A stretch of 64,000 nucleotides of DNA from the NCBI GenBank assembly GCA_030817875.1, contig JAUSZU010000001.1:744001-808000 (forward strand), read 5' to 3'. Under the pieces are notes generated by a model. The model saw only the letters and a list, made by a program, of their open reading frames with translations. It was not told the origin of the DNA and made no database searches. The stretch comes from Flavobacterium sp. W4I14 (GTDB lineage Bacteria; Bacteroidota; Bacteroidia; Sphingobacteriales; Sphingobacteriaceae). Within the stretch, counting starts at the first letter, position 1; each line of letters begins with the position of its first letter. A program made the position numbers and the translations under genes. This document shows positions 7,770-17,200 of this stretch, one piece after another.

Positions 7770-8324
7770 ATGGAAAAAATCAATGCCTTAAAAACTGGAT
7801 CTGAGGCTGCTTTCAAAGCGGTATTTGAGTCCTCATGGGATAAGGTATACCGTTACTTATGGAACAAAACCCAGGATGTGGAACAGGCAAAGGATTTAAC
7901 TCAACTGGTATTTATCAAGTTATGGAGGTATAAACATAGCCTATCTGATGAACTTCCGCTAGACAAACAGATATTCCGGAAAACAAAACAGGTTTTTATT
8001 GATTGGTTACGCCAGGAAATGCGTAAGCGGGAACATCTTGAAGCCAATTGTATAAATTCTATCGATGCCGGTTGGGACCAGATCAACCACCAGATCGATG
8101 TTGCAGATCATGTTTATTGGGCAATAGACAAATTGCCGCCCAAAAGAAAAGAAATATTTGAACTTAGGCACATACACGGGTATTCTTATAAAGAAATAGC
8201 AGAAAAACTTGGAATTTCAACAAAAACAATAGATAGTCAGCTGGTTAAGGCCAATAGTCAACTCCGGAAAATTCTACAGTTATCTATATGGGCTGTCATC
8301 ACCGGCGCTGATTTTTTAAATTAA
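7770..8324 (+). CDS. ECF RNA polymerase sigma factor (FecI-like)
   Basis: This 184-residue sigma-70-family protein has region 2 (about 12-85: the YRYLWNKTQD and DLTQLVFIKLWRY helices that bind core and the -10) and region 4 (about 110-170: LPPKRKEIFELRHIHGYSYKEIAEKLGIS, a helix-turn-helix for -35 recognition). It is the first gene of a sigma - FecR - SusC - SusD series, the usual Bacteroidota trans-envelope signalling layout. FecR encoded 53 bases downstream should sequester it until the cognate TonB-dependent transporter is occupied. It probably drives its own operon. Confidence 0.92.
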   Translation: MEKINALKTGSEAAFKAVFESSWDKVYRYLWNKTQDVEQAKDLTQLVFIKLWRYKHSLSDELPLDKQIFRKTKQVFIDWLRQEMRKREHLEANCINSIDAGWDQINHQIDVADHVYWAIDKLPPKRKEIFELRHIHGYSYKEIAEKLGISTKTIDSQLVKANSQLRKILQLSIWAVITGADFLN

Positions 8325-8377
8325 TTTTTAATCCGATAGGGAGATCTTGGAAGTTCAACGTACCTGTATATAAAAAG

Positions 8378-9436
8378 TTGAACATGAATAGGATTGAGCT
8401 GATCAAAAAATTTTTAAGAAATGAATGCAGTAAAGAAGAAGAGGTTCTTATAGATGGCATTCTCAAAGAACAACCCGATCTGCTTGATGAATTATTAACT
8501 GAGGAGGAGTGGAATAGGTCAGGACCTCTTCCGGATGGAGACAGCCATCTCAGGGAAGAAATATGGGCAGGTATTCATACTGCGCTCCCTTCGCGGAAAA
8601 AGATACTTCAGTTATGGAAACCGTTAACAATTGCGGCAAGTTTGATATTGGTTTTTGGGTTGCTTTACTTCCGCCTTCATTTTGTTAACGCAGTTAAGGA
8701 GAGTACTCCAAATGTCTACGCTGATATAAAATTTAAAACAGCTACCAACAGGACTAGGGGATACCTGAAGTTTAGCCTATCTGATGGCACCCTGATTACT
8801 TTATATCCTGGAGCGGCCATTTCATATCCCGTTAACTTTAATACCAACAGAAAAATATTCTTAAAAACCGGAAAGGCAGCATTTGAGGTTGCAAAGGATA
8901 AAAATCATCCGTTTACGGTATGGGCGCGTGATATTGCCACTACCGCTTTGGGTACGAAATTTACAGTAGCTGATCTGGGAAAGGAGGTCGATGTGAAACT
9001 GTATGAGGGAAGGGTTGTTGTAGATGCTTTTGAGAAATCCAGAAAAAAACGTTCTAACTTTTTGAAGCCAGGTGAGCAGTACAGCGTCAGTTTAGATAAG
9101 AATATTCCAGAATTGTCAACTTTTAACGGAAATTTAAATAGCACTATCGACCCTAGTTTAGGAGTGATGAGCAACTTGACACCCGATGCCATCAGGCAGG
9201 GCATGACCATGGTGAATACGCCATTAAATGATGTGTTCAAACAGTTGGAACTTGTTTATCAGATTAAAATAATTTTCCAGCAACATGATGTCAGCAAGAA
9301 ATATTTCACAGGGAGTTTTAGTGGTAAAGAAACGCCTTTGGAGATTTTGGAGATCATAAGTTCCATTAATGATATTACTGTCCGAAAGAATGGCTCAGAC
9401 TACCTAATCCATATCCAAAGAGAAAAAGCCGATTAA
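8378..9436 (+). CDS. FecR-family anti-sigma factor
   Basis: This 352-residue inner-membrane protein has a cytoplasmic N-terminal sigma-binding region (1-80), one transmembrane helix (about 82-100), a periplasmic FecR domain (about 125-225, with KTGKAAFEVAKDKNHPF and ALGTKFTV), and a C-terminal DUF4974/STN-like domain (about 275-348, PLNDVFKQLELVY...). It relays substrate status from the outer-membrane transporter to the upstream sigma factor. The gene follows the sigma gene and precedes susC by 78 bases, so a single operon is likely. Confidence 0.92.
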   Translation: MNMNRIELIKKFLRNECSKEEEVLIDGILKEQPDLLDELLTEEEWNRSGPLPDGDSHLREEIWAGIHTALPSRKKILQLWKPLTIAASLILVFGLLYFRLHFVNAVKESTPNVYADIKFKTATNRTRGYLKFSLSDGTLITLYPGAAISYPVNFNTNRKIFLKTGKAAFEVAKDKNHPFTVWARDIATTALGTKFTVADLGKEVDVKLYEGRVVVDAFEKSRKKRSNFLKPGEQYSVSLDKNIPELSTFNGNLNSTIDPSLGVMSNLTPDAIRQGMTMVNTPLNDVFKQLELVYQIKIIFQQHDVSKKYFTGSFSGKETPLEILEIISSINDITVRKNGSDYLIHIQREKAD

Positions 9437-9514
9437 CTGGAAAACGCTTTTTAGTAGTCAACACGATTTGATGTTGACCACCATCCTGAAACCAAAAAAC
9501 TATAAATAAAACTA

Positions 9515-12500
9515 ATGAAAAACCGAAAAAAAATGCGGTGGAAGCAGATAAGTTGTCTGTTATTGCTGATGTTGTGCCATTTGTGCATTTATGCGCAGAA
9601 AAATCCAAAAATTACCGGTAAGGTACTTGATGATAAATCGCTTCCGGTACCATCTGTTACAGTAAAAGTCGTTAAAGATACCGATACCACTCAGCAGTCA
9701 AAGGTTTTGACAGACTCGAATGGGGTTTTTCTATTTCCGAAGTTACAGCCCAATGAAAAGTATTCTTTAACTTTCTCCAGTATTGGATTTGAAACACAGT
9801 ATCTAAAAAACGTACCGGTATCAGAAGAGGGAAACAGTTCGATCGTAATACGGTTAGAAGCATCTGAAAACACCAGACTGAACGATGTTGTTGTGGTAGG
9901 CTACGGAACGCAGAAAAAGGTAAACCTAACGGGTGCGGTAAGTGTGATTGATGGAAAGGCTTTACAGAACAGACCTGTAAATAATGTTAGTCAGGCACTT
10001 TATGGAAATACGCCCGGACTCACAATAGGCTACGGTAATAATGGTTTTGAACCTGGAGCTGGGCCATCGGTTCAGATACGGGGACAAGGGGCACCTTATG
10101 TCCTCATAGATGGAACTGTTGGTGATATTAATACATTAGATCCAAATACTGTCGAAAGTATTTCGGTTTTAAAAGATGCGGCGGCATCAGCTATATATGG
10201 CGCCAGGGCACCATACGGGGTATTGTTGATCACCACAAAATCGGGAAAAGCTAACCAGGCTCCACAAATTGATTTCTCCGTTAATGGTGGTCCTACAACC
10301 ATCATAAATAAACCCAGGATGGTAGACTCTTATACTTTTAGCAGGGCTATTAATGAAATGCACGATAATCAGGGTGTAGCCAGGTTATTTGCAGAGTCTA
10401 CAATTGATAGGATTATAGCTTACATCAAGGACCCTACGCTACCTGAAACAGTTCCTGATGCCACGAACCCGACCAAATGGTCAACTTATCAGCTGTCAAA
10501 CGCCAATAACGACTGGATCGACATCCACTTCGGCTCTGGTTACAGAACACAAGAAAACCTTTCGGTTAGGGGTGGTTCCAAAAACATGGCTTACTATCTG
10601 TCTGGAGGGCATGCGAGTGAAAAAGGACCATTAAAGATGGTTGAGGATAAATACAACCGCTATAACCTAACGGCAAAACTTGATGCCAACATAACACCCT
10701 GGTGGAAGATCAGCGCTAATACCCGGCTCACAAATGAAAACCGCGACAGGCCTATTTATAATGGTGAAGGGGGCTATGGTATGATTATCCACCAGATATT
10801 CCGTACACATCCGGAGGTTTTCCTTAAATCACCAAATGGTTATTATTCACAGTTATCGCGCGTTCCCCAGATGCAGGCGGGCTATGAGAGATTTACCGAC
10901 AATGAGTTAATGCAGCGGCTGGCAACTGAAATAAAGCCGCTAAAAAATTGGTCGATAAATGCAGATTACTCAATGAATTATAGTATCAATAATTATGAAG
11001 GGGCCAATCTGGTTGCGTACGAGGACCAGGTAGATGGCACTTTATTGCCCATTTCACTCACTGTGCCTTCTTCTATTTCAAAAGACAAAGCAAATACCAC
11101 GTATAAGGCGCTGAACGTTTTCTCATCTTATAAATTTGACCTTGGCTCAAAGAGCCGCTTTGAGTTCATGGGTGGATATCAACAGGAATCTAACAGGTAT
11201 GACTATCTAAGCGGTTTGAAAAGAGAGCTGATCACACAGGAGGTCATATCTATAACTACGGCTACAGGTGAGATGCAGGTTTCCGATGCAATGTCGCATT
11301 GGGCTACACAAGGTTTTTTTGGTAGGTTAAACTATAATTTTGATGACAAATATTTACTGGAATCAAACCTAAGATATGATGGTACCTCGAAGTTTGCCGA
11401 TGGCAAAAGATGGGGCTTTTTCCCTTCTTTATCCGGCGGCTGGGTAGTATCCAATGAAAAGTTCTGGTCGGCAATCAGCGATGATATTCAATACTTTAAA
11501 ATAAGGGGATCATGGGGGATGCTGGGAAATCAGAATGTAGCGTCGTATCAGGATCTGGCCTTATTAGGGGTTAGGACTAATTTGGATTGGATTCTGAACG
11601 GCAAAAGATCAGCCTACACTGTCGCGCCAAACCTGGTAAACCCGGATCTAACATGGGAATCATCCAGAACAACGGATATAGGAATTGAGTTTGGCCTTTT
11701 CAAAAATAGGTTAAAAGTCGAATTTGATTACTATAGGCGTTTAACACTCGATCGTTTAGGTCCGGCCAAAGCTTTACCTGCAGTATTGGGTGCATCGGTT
11801 CCCCGCGAAAATAACTCAGAATTACAGACAAGAGGCTGGGACCTGAGCCTTACCTGGAAAAGCAAGGCCGGTAGTGATTTCAACTATTCAATTACCGCGA
11901 ATGTTTTCGATAATGTTAATACGGTAACCCAATATTCAAATCCTACAGGTATTTTAACTACTGATTATAGCGGGAAAAGAGTAGGGGAAATATGGGGATA
12001 TGAAACAGTTGGCTTAATTCAGACCCAAGAGCTTGCCAATAGGATCAATACCAGCAAATCTCAGAATTTTATCAACGGCCAGCTTTGGAGAACCGGGGAT
12101 GTGGAGTACAGGGATTTAAACGGTGATGGTATCATCAATAACGGAAAGAACACCGTCGGTGATCATGGCGATCTCAAAGTGATCGGTAACAATACGGCCA
12201 GGTATCAGTTTGGGCTGAATCTTTCGGCAAGTTACAAAAACTTTGACCTGGGGATTTTCGTTCAGGGTGTGGCCAAAAGAGACTTATGGTTAAGTGGGAA
12301 TATATTCTGGGGGTTCAACCAGTGGAACCAATCATCGCTGTTCCCAAATCATTTGGATTATTACCGTGATGCAGAAGCAGGTAAATATTCCGGACTGGGT
12401 ATAAATACCGAAGCCTATTTTCCGCGTCCTTACAGTAACGCTACCCAATACGCAAAAAACCAGCAGGTTCAGACCCGTTATCTTCAGAATGGCGCTTATG

Positions 12501-12724
12501 TGCGCTTGAAAAATGTGCAACTGGGGTATACAATGCCACAATCTTTGCTAAACTGGGCTAAACTGAAAAGGGCCCGGATGTACTTCTCTGGGGAAAATAT
12601 TTACACTTTTTCTAAGCTGCCAAAAGGTTTTGATCCAGAGACGGCAGCTTTAGGTGAGCTTGGTAATGGAAAAAGTATGTTTTCTCAGGCTATCTGGGCC
12701 TTTGGACTTAATGTTTCTTTTTAG
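9515..12724 (+). CDS. SusC/RagA-family TonB-dependent outer-membrane transporter 1
   Basis: This 1069-residue protein has a signal peptide ending near YAQ (about 28), a carboxypeptidase-regulatory-like beta-sandwich domain (about 32-112), the plug domain beginning with the conserved DVVVVGYGTQKKVNLTGAV segment, and a long 22-strand barrel. It imports a solute together with the SusD lipoprotein encoded 47 bases downstream. No separate N-terminal STN signalling domain is visible before the beta-sandwich, even though a FecI/FecR pair sits upstream, which makes the signalling route unclear. Substrate is unknown; the downstream phosphoesterase and phospholipase-like genes suggest a phosphate-containing ligand (inference). 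Confidence 0.93.
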   Translation: MKNRKKMRWKQISCLLLLMLCHLCIYAQKNPKITGKVLDDKSLPVPSVTVKVVKDTDTTQQSKVLTDSNGVFLFPKLQPNEKYSLTFSSIGFETQYLKNVPVSEEGNSSIVIRLEASENTRLNDVVVVGYGTQKKVNLTGAVSVIDGKALQNRPVNNVSQALYGNTPGLTIGYGNNGFEPGAGPSVQIRGQGAPYVLIDGTVGDINTLDPNTVESISVLKDAAASAIYGARAPYGVLLITTKSGKANQAPQIDFSVNGGPTTIINKPRMVDSYTFSRAINEMHDNQGVARLFAESTIDRIIAYIKDPTLPETVPDATNPTKWSTYQLSNANNDWIDIHFGSGYRTQENLSVRGGSKNMAYYLSGGHASEKGPLKMVEDKYNRYNLTAKLDANITPWWKISANTRLTNENRDRPIYNGEGGYGMIIHQIFRTHPEVFLKSPNGYYSQLSRVPQMQAGYERFTDNELMQRLATEIKPLKNWSINADYSMNYSINNYEGANLVAYEDQVDGTLLPISLTVPSSISKDKANTTYKALNVFSSYKFDLGSKSRFEFMGGYQQESNRYDYLSGLKRELITQEVISITTATGEMQVSDAMSHWATQGFFGRLNYNFDDKYLLESNLRYDGTSKFADGKRWGFFPSLSGGWVVSNEKFWSAISDDIQYFKIRGSWGMLGNQNVASYQDLALLGVRTNLDWILNGKRSAYTVAPNLVNPDLTWESSRTTDIGIEFGLFKNRLKVEFDYYRRLTLDRLGPAKALPAVLGASVPRENNSELQTRGWDLSLTWKSKAGSDFNYSITANVFDNVNTVTQYSNPTGILTTDYSGKRVGEIWGYETVGLIQTQELANRINTSKSQNFINGQLWRTGDVEYRDLNGDGIINNGKNTVGDHGDLKVIGNNTARYQFGLNLSASYKNFDLGIFVQGVAKRDLWLSGNIFWGFNQWNQSSLFPNHLDYYRDAEAGKYSGLGINTEAYFPRPYSNATQYAKNQQVQTRYLQNGAYVRLKNVQLGYTMPQSLLNWAKLKRARMYFSGENIYTFSKLPKGFDPETAALGELGNGKSMFSQAIWAFGLNVSF

Positions 12725-12771
12725 ATTCCGTAGCAGCATAACAAATAGGTAAAACAATTATTCGATAAACG

Positions 12772-14532
12772 ATGAAAAGTAAATTTTTAATCATATTCAA
12801 TGTAGGTATTCTTCTTTTTGCATTATCATGCAAAAAGGAATATTTAGACAGGCCTCCGCTAACCCAAATAGAAAATGAGACTTATTGGAAAACCGCAAGC
12901 GACCTGGAAAAATACACGCTGCAGTTTTACAATAGCTTTCCGGGATATGGAACCATAGGGAGTTATATGGGCTTTATTGGCTGGGATGGTACCAGAGGTT
13001 CGGATACCCAGATTTCGGCATCACCCAGCACACTTTGGAACGGAACCAACCAACCCGTAACTGCTACTGGAAATTGGAACTGGGAGAACATTAGAAGTGT
13101 GAATGTTTTTTTTAAAAACTATAGGCGTGCAACAGATCCCTTCGACAAGATCAAGCATTTTGTAGGGGAGGCACATTTTTTTAAAGCCTGGTTTTATTTT
13201 GAAAAGTTGCGCCAATACGGCGATGTTCCCTGGTTTACCGATGCACTTGAAATGGATGCTGAAGGTTTGTACAAAGCAAGAGACGCAAGAACAGTGGTTG
13301 TTGATTCGATTTTGCTGAATCTGGATAAAGCTATTGCATACCTGAAACCCATTGCCCAGGCCGATGGTGGAAACAACAGACTTTCAAAAGAAGCCGCTCT
13401 GCTTTTCAAGTCACGTGTTGGGCTATACGAGGGTACGTGGCAAAAATACCACAAAGGTACTGCTTTTGGTACAGCAAATGCCGATGCGAATAAGTATTTA
13501 CGCGCCTCAGTTAATGCTGCAGAGGAATTGATGACCACCAAATACGGCAGAATGCTTTATTCCAATAATGATCCCGATAACGATTATTGCAGGTTGTTCT
13601 CCCTAATTAACCAGTCGAATAACAAAGAGGTAATTTTATGGAAAGCCTATTCTGTAAGTCTTCAGGCATCACATTCCTTTCAGATCTATGTATCCGACCG
13701 TACGGCAGGGATCAGTATGACCCTGCAGCAGGTATATAACTACCTTGATAAAAATGGAAATGCCTACGATTATTTCAGTATTGGTAAAAGCGTGAAGGGA
13801 AGTAGTTTTTTAACCAAAATCGGAAATGAATGTGATCCAAGGTTAAAGCAGACCATCTGGGTTCCCGGGCAAACCATGTGGGATAACAGTTTCGGCAAAG
13901 GAACCTTTAGTAAGCCGTTTTTAGATAAATCAGGTGAAACGCTCAACAATACAGGCTTTCAGATCAGAAAAGGAAACGATCCAAAAGATCCACAGGCAGG
14001 CAGCGGTGTTTCCTGGAACACCAGTTGTGAGACCGGCGCAATTGTTTTTCGTTATGCCGAAGCATTGTTGAATTATGCAGAAGCAAAAGCTGAGCTTGGA
14101 GAGGCTGTGGATTATGCAAAATCAATAAACCTACTAAGATCAAGGACAGGAATGCCTGATTTTAAAATACAGTCTGACCCCAATAGGTTACGTTATGCCG
14201 ATTATGGATATGCCATAACAGACGAAATTCAGGAAATACGCAGAGAGCGTACCGTAGAACTTGGTGCTGAAGGTTTCCGTTTTGACGATATCAGACGTTG
14301 GGCAGCCCATAACCTGTTAAAGGGTAAGCGCCCTAAAGGCTACTCTTACCTTGCAAGTGAGTGGACAGGAAAAAACATCAGTTATAAAACTGATGCCGAT
14401 GGCTTTTTAGATCCCTTCTCTTCGCAGATTTCCGGAGGCTATGGGTTCAATCCATCAAGAGATTACCTGGAATGTATCCCACTAAATGAAATTACATTAA
14501 ATCCCAAACTTAAACAAAATCCTGGATGGTAA
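12772..14532 (+). CDS. SusD/RagB-family outer-membrane lipoprotein 1
   Basis: This 586-residue protein has an SPII signal with lipobox ALSC (Cys at 20) followed by KKEYLDRPP, the typical SusD start. The N-terminal SusD-like part and C-terminal RagB/SusD part (YAEALLNYAEAKAELG, then RRERTVELGAEGFRFDDIRRW) are both complete. It is the lid of the SusC transporter upstream and captures the ligand at the cell surface. Its 3' end overlaps an in-frame ATG of the next gene by seven bases, which indicates tight co-transcription. Confidence 0.93.
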   Translation: MKSKFLIIFNVGILLFALSCKKEYLDRPPLTQIENETYWKTASDLEKYTLQFYNSFPGYGTIGSYMGFIGWDGTRGSDTQISASPSTLWNGTNQPVTATGNWNWENIRSVNVFFKNYRRATDPFDKIKHFVGEAHFFKAWFYFEKLRQYGDVPWFTDALEMDAEGLYKARDARTVVVDSILLNLDKAIAYLKPIAQADGGNNRLSKEAALLFKSRVGLYEGTWQKYHKGTAFGTANADANKYLRASVNAAEELMTTKYGRMLYSNNDPDNDYCRLFSLINQSNNKEVILWKAYSVSLQASHSFQIYVSDRTAGISMTLQQVYNYLDKNGNAYDYFSIGKSVKGSSFLTKIGNECDPRLKQTIWVPGQTMWDNSFGKGTFSKPFLDKSGETLNNTGFQIRKGNDPKDPQAGSGVSWNTSCETGAIVFRYAEALLNYAEAKAELGEAVDYAKSINLLRSRTGMPDFKIQSDPNRLRYADYGYAITDEIQEIRRERTVELGAEGFRFDDIRRWAAHNLLKGKRPKGYSYLASEWTGKNISYKTDADGFLDPFSSQISGGYGFNPSRDYLECIPLNEITLNPKLKQNPGW

Positions 14533-14537
14533 TCATT

Positions 14538-15470
14538 ATGAATAGAAAAGTAACAATCATGCAGCGTTTTGTGTTAAAAACCTTTTTTCTGACCCTGTTC
14601 TGCATGGGCTCCGGTGTTTTGCAGACAAATGCCCAGACCGAAAAACCAGAACTGCGCTTTGGGATTATTGCGGATATTCAATATGCCAATGCTCCTGCGC
14701 GCGGGACAAGGTTCTATAAAAATTCTTTACAAAAACTTGCTGTTGCTGTGACTGGGCTTAATCAGCAGAAAGTTGCGTTTTTGATCAATTTGGGTGATGT
14801 AACCGATCGGAATCCCGAAGATCTTAAACCGGTATTGAATGAACTGGATAAGTTCGGTAACAAGGTATATAATGTTGCCGGAAATCATGATTACGGTGGA
14901 ATAGCGGATAACGATAAGCTATATAGCGCTTTGGGCATGCCCAGCGAATATTATGTTGTAAAAAAAGATGGATGGCGCCTGCTGATGTTAAACACCAACG
15001 AGCTTTCGTCTTATGCCAACGTAAAGGGTACATGGAAGGAAGCTGAATTTGATTCGCTCGCCCTTAATACCAGGAAAACAGATAGTAAAAATGCCGAACC
15101 CTATAACGGTGGTTTAAGCAGCAGGCAAATGGACTGGCTGGAAAGGAATTTAAAGCAGGCAGCATCAAGAAATGAAAAAGTAATAATTTTTTCACACCAT
15201 CCATTCAGCTGTGCCGATGGTCTGGAGGCACTCAACGGTAAAGCTGTAATTGGACTGGCTTCCAGATTTTCCTGTGTGAAAGCGCTTATTGCAGGCCATC
15301 ACCACATAGGCGGTTACTGTGAGGAATCGGGCATACCTTCAGTTATTATAGAGGGGATGGTAGAAACCGAACATGACAATGCATGGGGCGTTGTGGAATT
15401 ATACGATAACAGGGTATTGATAAAGGGAGAAGGTAGGATGACTTCAAGAACTATTTACTTTAAAAAATAA
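14538..15470 (+). CDS. Secreted calcineurin-like phosphoesterase resembling ADP-ribose/CDP-alcohol diphosphatase (ADPRM type)
   Basis: This is a roughly 310-residue periplasmic protein with a signal peptide ending at about NAQ. Metal-binding motifs of calcineurin-like phosphoesterases are present: FGIIADIQYA (Asp, with Gln at the usual His), NLGDVTDR, GNHDY, SHHPF and AGHHHIGGY. The ADIQYA opening, GGLSSRQMDWL and GHHHIGGYC...IEG segments recall the Mn-dependent ADP-ribose/CDP-alcohol diphosphatase family, which cleaves the pyrophosphate of ADP-ribose, CDP-choline and CDP-glycerol. ATG 14538 is chosen; ATG 14526 overlaps the susD stop and adds four residues, and 14562 is also possible. It is coupled to susD and lies six bases before the next gene. 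Exact substrate is inferred. Confidence 0.8.
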   Translation: MNRKVTIMQRFVLKTFFLTLFCMGSGVLQTNAQTEKPELRFGIIADIQYANAPARGTRFYKNSLQKLAVAVTGLNQQKVAFLINLGDVTDRNPEDLKPVLNELDKFGNKVYNVAGNHDYGGIADNDKLYSALGMPSEYYVVKKDGWRLLMLNTNELSSYANVKGTWKEAEFDSLALNTRKTDSKNAEPYNGGLSSRQMDWLERNLKQAASRNEKVIIFSHHPFSCADGLEALNGKAVIGLASRFSCVKALIAGHHHIGGYCEESGIPSVIIEGMVETEHDNAWGVVELYDNRVLIKGEGRMTSRTIYFKK

Positions 15471-15476
15471 AAAACA

Positions 15477-16757
15477 ATGTTAAACAAAAACCTATCTAAA
15501 ATCTACAGTGCAGTTTTTGCACTGACCATTCTTCTTACAGCCTGTAAAAAGAACACATCCGAAAACACAAACGGTCTAAAAGGAACCGGGAAACTTTTAG
15601 CCAAGCAGACCTCTCAAACATTGAGCGGAGGCCCGGCAATTGTAAGTGCCCATCGTGTAAACGATCTGATCAAAGTTGATGAAATCAAAAACGCAGGGAT
15701 CAACAGTTTGGAAGTTGACATTTTTGTCGGTACCAAAAACGGCCAGCCTACTTGTTTGATCGGACATGAAGCTGCCACAGCCACCGGTCAGACCTTGGTC
15801 GAATACTTTGCTAATCTCAATCAGAAGATGAGTGGTTTTGAATTCTTGTGGTTAGACTGTAAAGACCTTAACAGTACTGCTAACGAGCAGCTTTTTAAAA
15901 CTACGCTTGAACAGCTGGATAATCTTTATGGCATCAAAAACAGGGTCTTGGTTGAAAGCCGTTACATTTCTTACCTTGTTAACCTGAAGCAGGATGGTTG
16001 GAAAGTGAGCTACTATTGCAATTGGGAAGATGTATATGGGAAACCTGCTGCACAACAGCAGACTGCCATGGCCGCAATGTATAGTCAATTAACTACTTAT
16101 GGCATAGACGGCATTAGCTACGACGCTGCAGCAGACGATCCGATGAAGAATTACTTTTCATCGAAAACTGTAGCTGGTCAACCTGTCAAAATGTATGCAT
16201 GGGCACTCTCAAGGTATTATGGCGAAACCGACTTAACTACAAAGTTAGCAGGCTATAGTCATCTAAGCGTGTTATTGATTGCTTTTTATCCGCAACAGAT
16301 TACGTTGGTTAATGGGGCTAACTATAAGCTCGTATCTGCTTTGGCCAATGAACCCAGTAAGGTAGCTGATGTAAATGACTCGCCTCCTGTAAACGGTTCA
16401 GATGTATCGCTCTGGACAAACAATTATCCCACATCGAATAACCAGGTATTTAAGTTAAGGTCTCTAGGAGGCGGATATTATGCTTTGAAAAGCCTTGCGG
16501 ATACAACCAAGGCACTTAATGTTCTTGGTGGAGGGTCTGCCAATAGCACAGCAGTACAGGTTTATAATTTTACGAATACTACAGCCCAACGTTGGCAGAT
16601 CAATTATGCAGGCAGCGGATATTATAACCTTACACCGGCCTGTGCTCCAGGCAAAAATCTCGATGTAAACGGGGGAAGTACAGCCAATGATACCCCCATC
16701 CAGATCTATAGTGCGCACACCTATAATTCACAGAAATTCAGACTGGTGAAACAATAA
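15477..16757 (+). CDS. Lipoprotein with PLC-like phosphodiesterase (sphingomyelinase D/GDPD-type) domain and ricin-type lectin domain
   Basis: This 426-residue protein has an SPII signal (lipobox LTAC, Cys 23). Residues about 52-280 form a PLC-like TIM barrel whose putative active-site residues match the sphingomyelinase D/GDPD plan: H59 in SAHRVND, E79 and D81 in LEVDIF (Mg ligands), H97 in IGHE, and D127 in WLDCKD. Residues about 300-426 are a ricin-B-like trefoil with repeated GGGYY...L and QRWQI/QKFRL units. It should be an outer-membrane-anchored enzyme cleaving a phosphodiester, with the lectin part holding a glycan. It ends the sigma-FecR-SusCD operon and is convergent with the ricin-tailed GH5. 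A GDPD acting on glycerophosphodiesters is the main alternative; the menorin/FAM151 family is also similar. Confidence 0.75.
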   Translation: MLNKNLSKIYSAVFALTILLTACKKNTSENTNGLKGTGKLLAKQTSQTLSGGPAIVSAHRVNDLIKVDEIKNAGINSLEVDIFVGTKNGQPTCLIGHEAATATGQTLVEYFANLNQKMSGFEFLWLDCKDLNSTANEQLFKTTLEQLDNLYGIKNRVLVESRYISYLVNLKQDGWKVSYYCNWEDVYGKPAAQQQTAMAAMYSQLTTYGIDGISYDAAADDPMKNYFSSKTVAGQPVKMYAWALSRYYGETDLTTKLAGYSHLSVLLIAFYPQQITLVNGANYKLVSALANEPSKVADVNDSPPVNGSDVSLWTNNYPTSNNQVFKLRSLGGGYYALKSLADTTKALNVLGGGSANSTAVQVYNFTNTTAQRWQINYAGSGYYNLTPACAPGKNLDVNGGSTANDTPIQIYSAHTYNSQKFRLVKQ

Positions 16758-16939
16758 CACGCTATTGGGAAATGTGCTTATTTATTGTGTACATAGCAGA
16801 ATTTACTGTATGGCGAGCACTCGTTAAGGAAGACTTTCACTTTGGTCCAGAAAGGTATGCGGTTTTTCGGATTAACAAAAAAATAAAAATCCAGGTTCTA
16901 TCAAAGGAAAGATATATCCTTTTAGATCTGTAAAAAAAA

Positions 16940-17093
16940 ATGAGGTTGTATCATAAATATAAATTTGTCATCCTGTCCAAAGGACTCCTATGGAGAGCTT
17001 GTCGAAGGACCTGTCTAAATACTCTTAAGGTGTTTCGACAGGCTCAACATGACAGCATCTGGGCTGGAAATTTTCTTTATGATACAGCCTCAT
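16940..17093. repeat. 154-bp imperfect palindromic element (REP/MITE-like)
   Basis: The outer arms are 18 bases (starting ATGAGGTTGT at 16940, pairing with 17076-17093) with one G-T pair. Inner arms TGTCAT/ATGACA and AGCTTGTCGA/TCGACAGGCT pair as well. The first 34 bases recur at 58528-58561. It lies between the convergent PLC-like and GH5 genes and may also stop transcription. The remainder of 16758-17200 holds nothing recognisable. Confidence 0.75.
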
Positions 17094-17200
17094 TAAATAT
17101 TTATTAGCCAATATCCTGTTACCTGCCCCGTTTCATCATATGGCGCATGGTAAAACACTCACCATTGCTGTGCAACTGATCAGATTATTGGTTGTAATGT

